DNA of 22,804 nucleotides, from the NCBI GenBank assembly GCA_964635065.1, contig CAZWMK010000027.1:1-22804 (forward strand). The letters run 5' to 3'. The position numbers were made by a program, and so were the translations under genes. This stretch comes from CAZWMK01 sp964635065. GTDB lineage: Bacteria; Pseudomonadota; Alphaproteobacteria; Sphingomonadales; Sphingomonadaceae. Below the pieces are notes generated by a model that was given only the letters and a program-made list of their open reading frames with translations, did not search any database and was not told where the DNA came from. Shown piece after piece: positions 22,162 through 22,804 of the stretch. Within the stretch, counting starts at the first letter, position 1. Each line of letters opens with the position of its first letter.

Positions 22162-22177
22162 GTTCAATCGCCCCGTC

Positions 22178-22804
22178 TTAGTGCGCGAGTGCCTTGACGA
22201 TTTCCTCGACCATTTTTTTGGCGTCGGCGAGGAGCATCATGGTGTTGTCCATGTAGAAGACCTCGTTGTCGACGCCGGCATAGCCTGCCCCGCCCATCGA
22301 GCGTTTGACGAACAGCACGGTCTTGGCCTTTTCGACGTCGAGCACCGGCATGCCGTAGATCGGGCTCGACTTGTCGGTCTTCGCCGCCGGGTTCGTCACG
22401 TCGTTCGCGCCGATCACGAACGCCACGTCCGTCTGGCCAAATTCGCTGTTGATGTCCTCAAGCTCGAACACCTCGTCATAAGGCACGTTCGCTTCGGCCA
22501 GAAGCACGTTCATGTGCCCCGGCATGCGCCCGGCGACCGGGTGGATCGCATATTTCACCGACACGCCTTCCTTCTTCAGAAGGTCGCCCAGCACATGCTG
22601 CGCCTGCGCCACCGCCATGCCATAGCCCGGCACGATGATCACGCTTTCGGCGTTCTTCATGATGAAGGCTGCATCGTCCGCCGAGCCGCGCTTGTAGGGA
22701 CGGTCGGCCTGTGCCGCACCGCCACCGCCGCCCGCGCCGGCATCCGCGCCAAAGCCGCCCGCAATCACCGAGATGAAGCTGCGGTTCATCGCCTTGCACA
22801 TGAT
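22178..22804 (-). CDS. pntB: NAD(P) transhydrogenase subunit beta, C-terminal part (partial)
   Basis: PntB forms the membrane and NADP-binding part of the proton-translocating transhydrogenase, which drives NADPH formation from NADH. Only the last 208 codons are in the window; the frame runs off the right edge, so the transmembrane domain is not visible. What is seen is the end of the membrane part (MNRSFISVIAGGFG), a Gly/Ala-rich linker (GADAGAGGGGGAAQAD), then domain III with the NADP-binding loop VPGYGMAVAQAQ, HPVAGRMPGHMNVLLAEANVPYD, FELEDINSEFGQTDVAFVIGANDVTNPAA, GMPVLDVEKA and FVKRSMGGAGYAGV. pntA is expected upstream, beyond the window. The C-terminal identification is firm. Confidence 0.97.
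   Translation of the reverse strand: MMCKAMNRSFISVIAGGFGADAGAGGGGGAAQADRPYKRGSADDAAFIMKNAESVIIVPGYGMAVAQAQHVLGDLLKKEGVSVKYAIHPVAGRMPGHMNVLLAEANVPYDEVFELEDINSEFGQTDVAFVIGANDVTNPAAKTDKSSPIYGMPVLDVEKAKTVLFVKRSMGGAGYAGVDNEVFYMDNTMMLLADAKKMVEEIVKALAH

Noticed and set aside
1..22804. CRISPR array, tRNA or rRNA gene, insertion sequence or prophage
   Set aside because: No regularly spaced repeats, cloverleaf-like segments, transposase or phage genes were seen on either strand by eye.

Overview
The window looks like a chromosomal stretch of a sphingomonad (Alphaproteobacteria, order Sphingomonadales). It is GC-rich (about 62-67% in sampled lines) and densely coded. It carries alphaproteobacterial signatures such as a TrcR/DUF1013 regulator, a DUF1192 protein and a Tgt whose catalytic and zinc residues align with the well-studied Zymomonas mobilis enzyme at a constant offset of ten residues. 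No rRNA, tRNA, CRISPR array, insertion sequence or prophage gene is visible. A genus cannot be assigned from the sequence alone.

Layout. 1-6339: the 3' end of rimO (+) converges on an FAD-linked oxidase (-). Then, on +, come a small secreted four-cysteine protein, a roughly 300-base gap, a DEAD-box helicase of the RhlE type, a GGDEF protein and a PaaG-like enoyl-CoA hydratase/isomerase closed by a clear terminator. 6334-14000: a long run on the - strand, read from the right: acyl-CoA ligase, xseB, ispA, coaD, periplasmic cyclophilin, queA, (interruption), double-CDGSH protein, tgt. The interruption is an Mrr-type restriction endonuclease on the + strand, with lower GC. 14060-17104: an MBL-fold hydrolase, trcR and a PIG3-like quinone oxidoreductase (all -), separated by strong hairpins. 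17178-21013 (+): a DUF1192 protein, a LACTB2-like MBL hydrolase, nadA, nadC and a lipoprotein RNase T2 overlapping nadC. 21041-22804 (-): DUF4112 protein, sodC and the 3' end of pntB.

Function. Most genes are housekeeping: queuosine tRNA modification (queA, tgt), ribosomal S12 methylthiolation (rimO), CoA (coaD), isoprenoid (ispA) and NAD synthesis (nadA-nadC), transhydrogenation (pntB), DNA repair (xseB) and acyl-CoA metabolism. Accessory elements are the mrr gene and possibly the secreted RNase and SodC.

Nothing here is convincingly a new multi-gene system. The observations most worth a second look are: the solitary mrr lodged between queA and tgt; a promoter-like sequence placing a terminator-like hairpin inside the trcR leader; a large two-part hairpin just after trcR; an inverted repeat whose arm covers the sodC ribosome binding site; and an RNase T2 with Gln at the usual catalytic Glu position. 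All structural and promoter calls are by eye. GC figures are hand counts.
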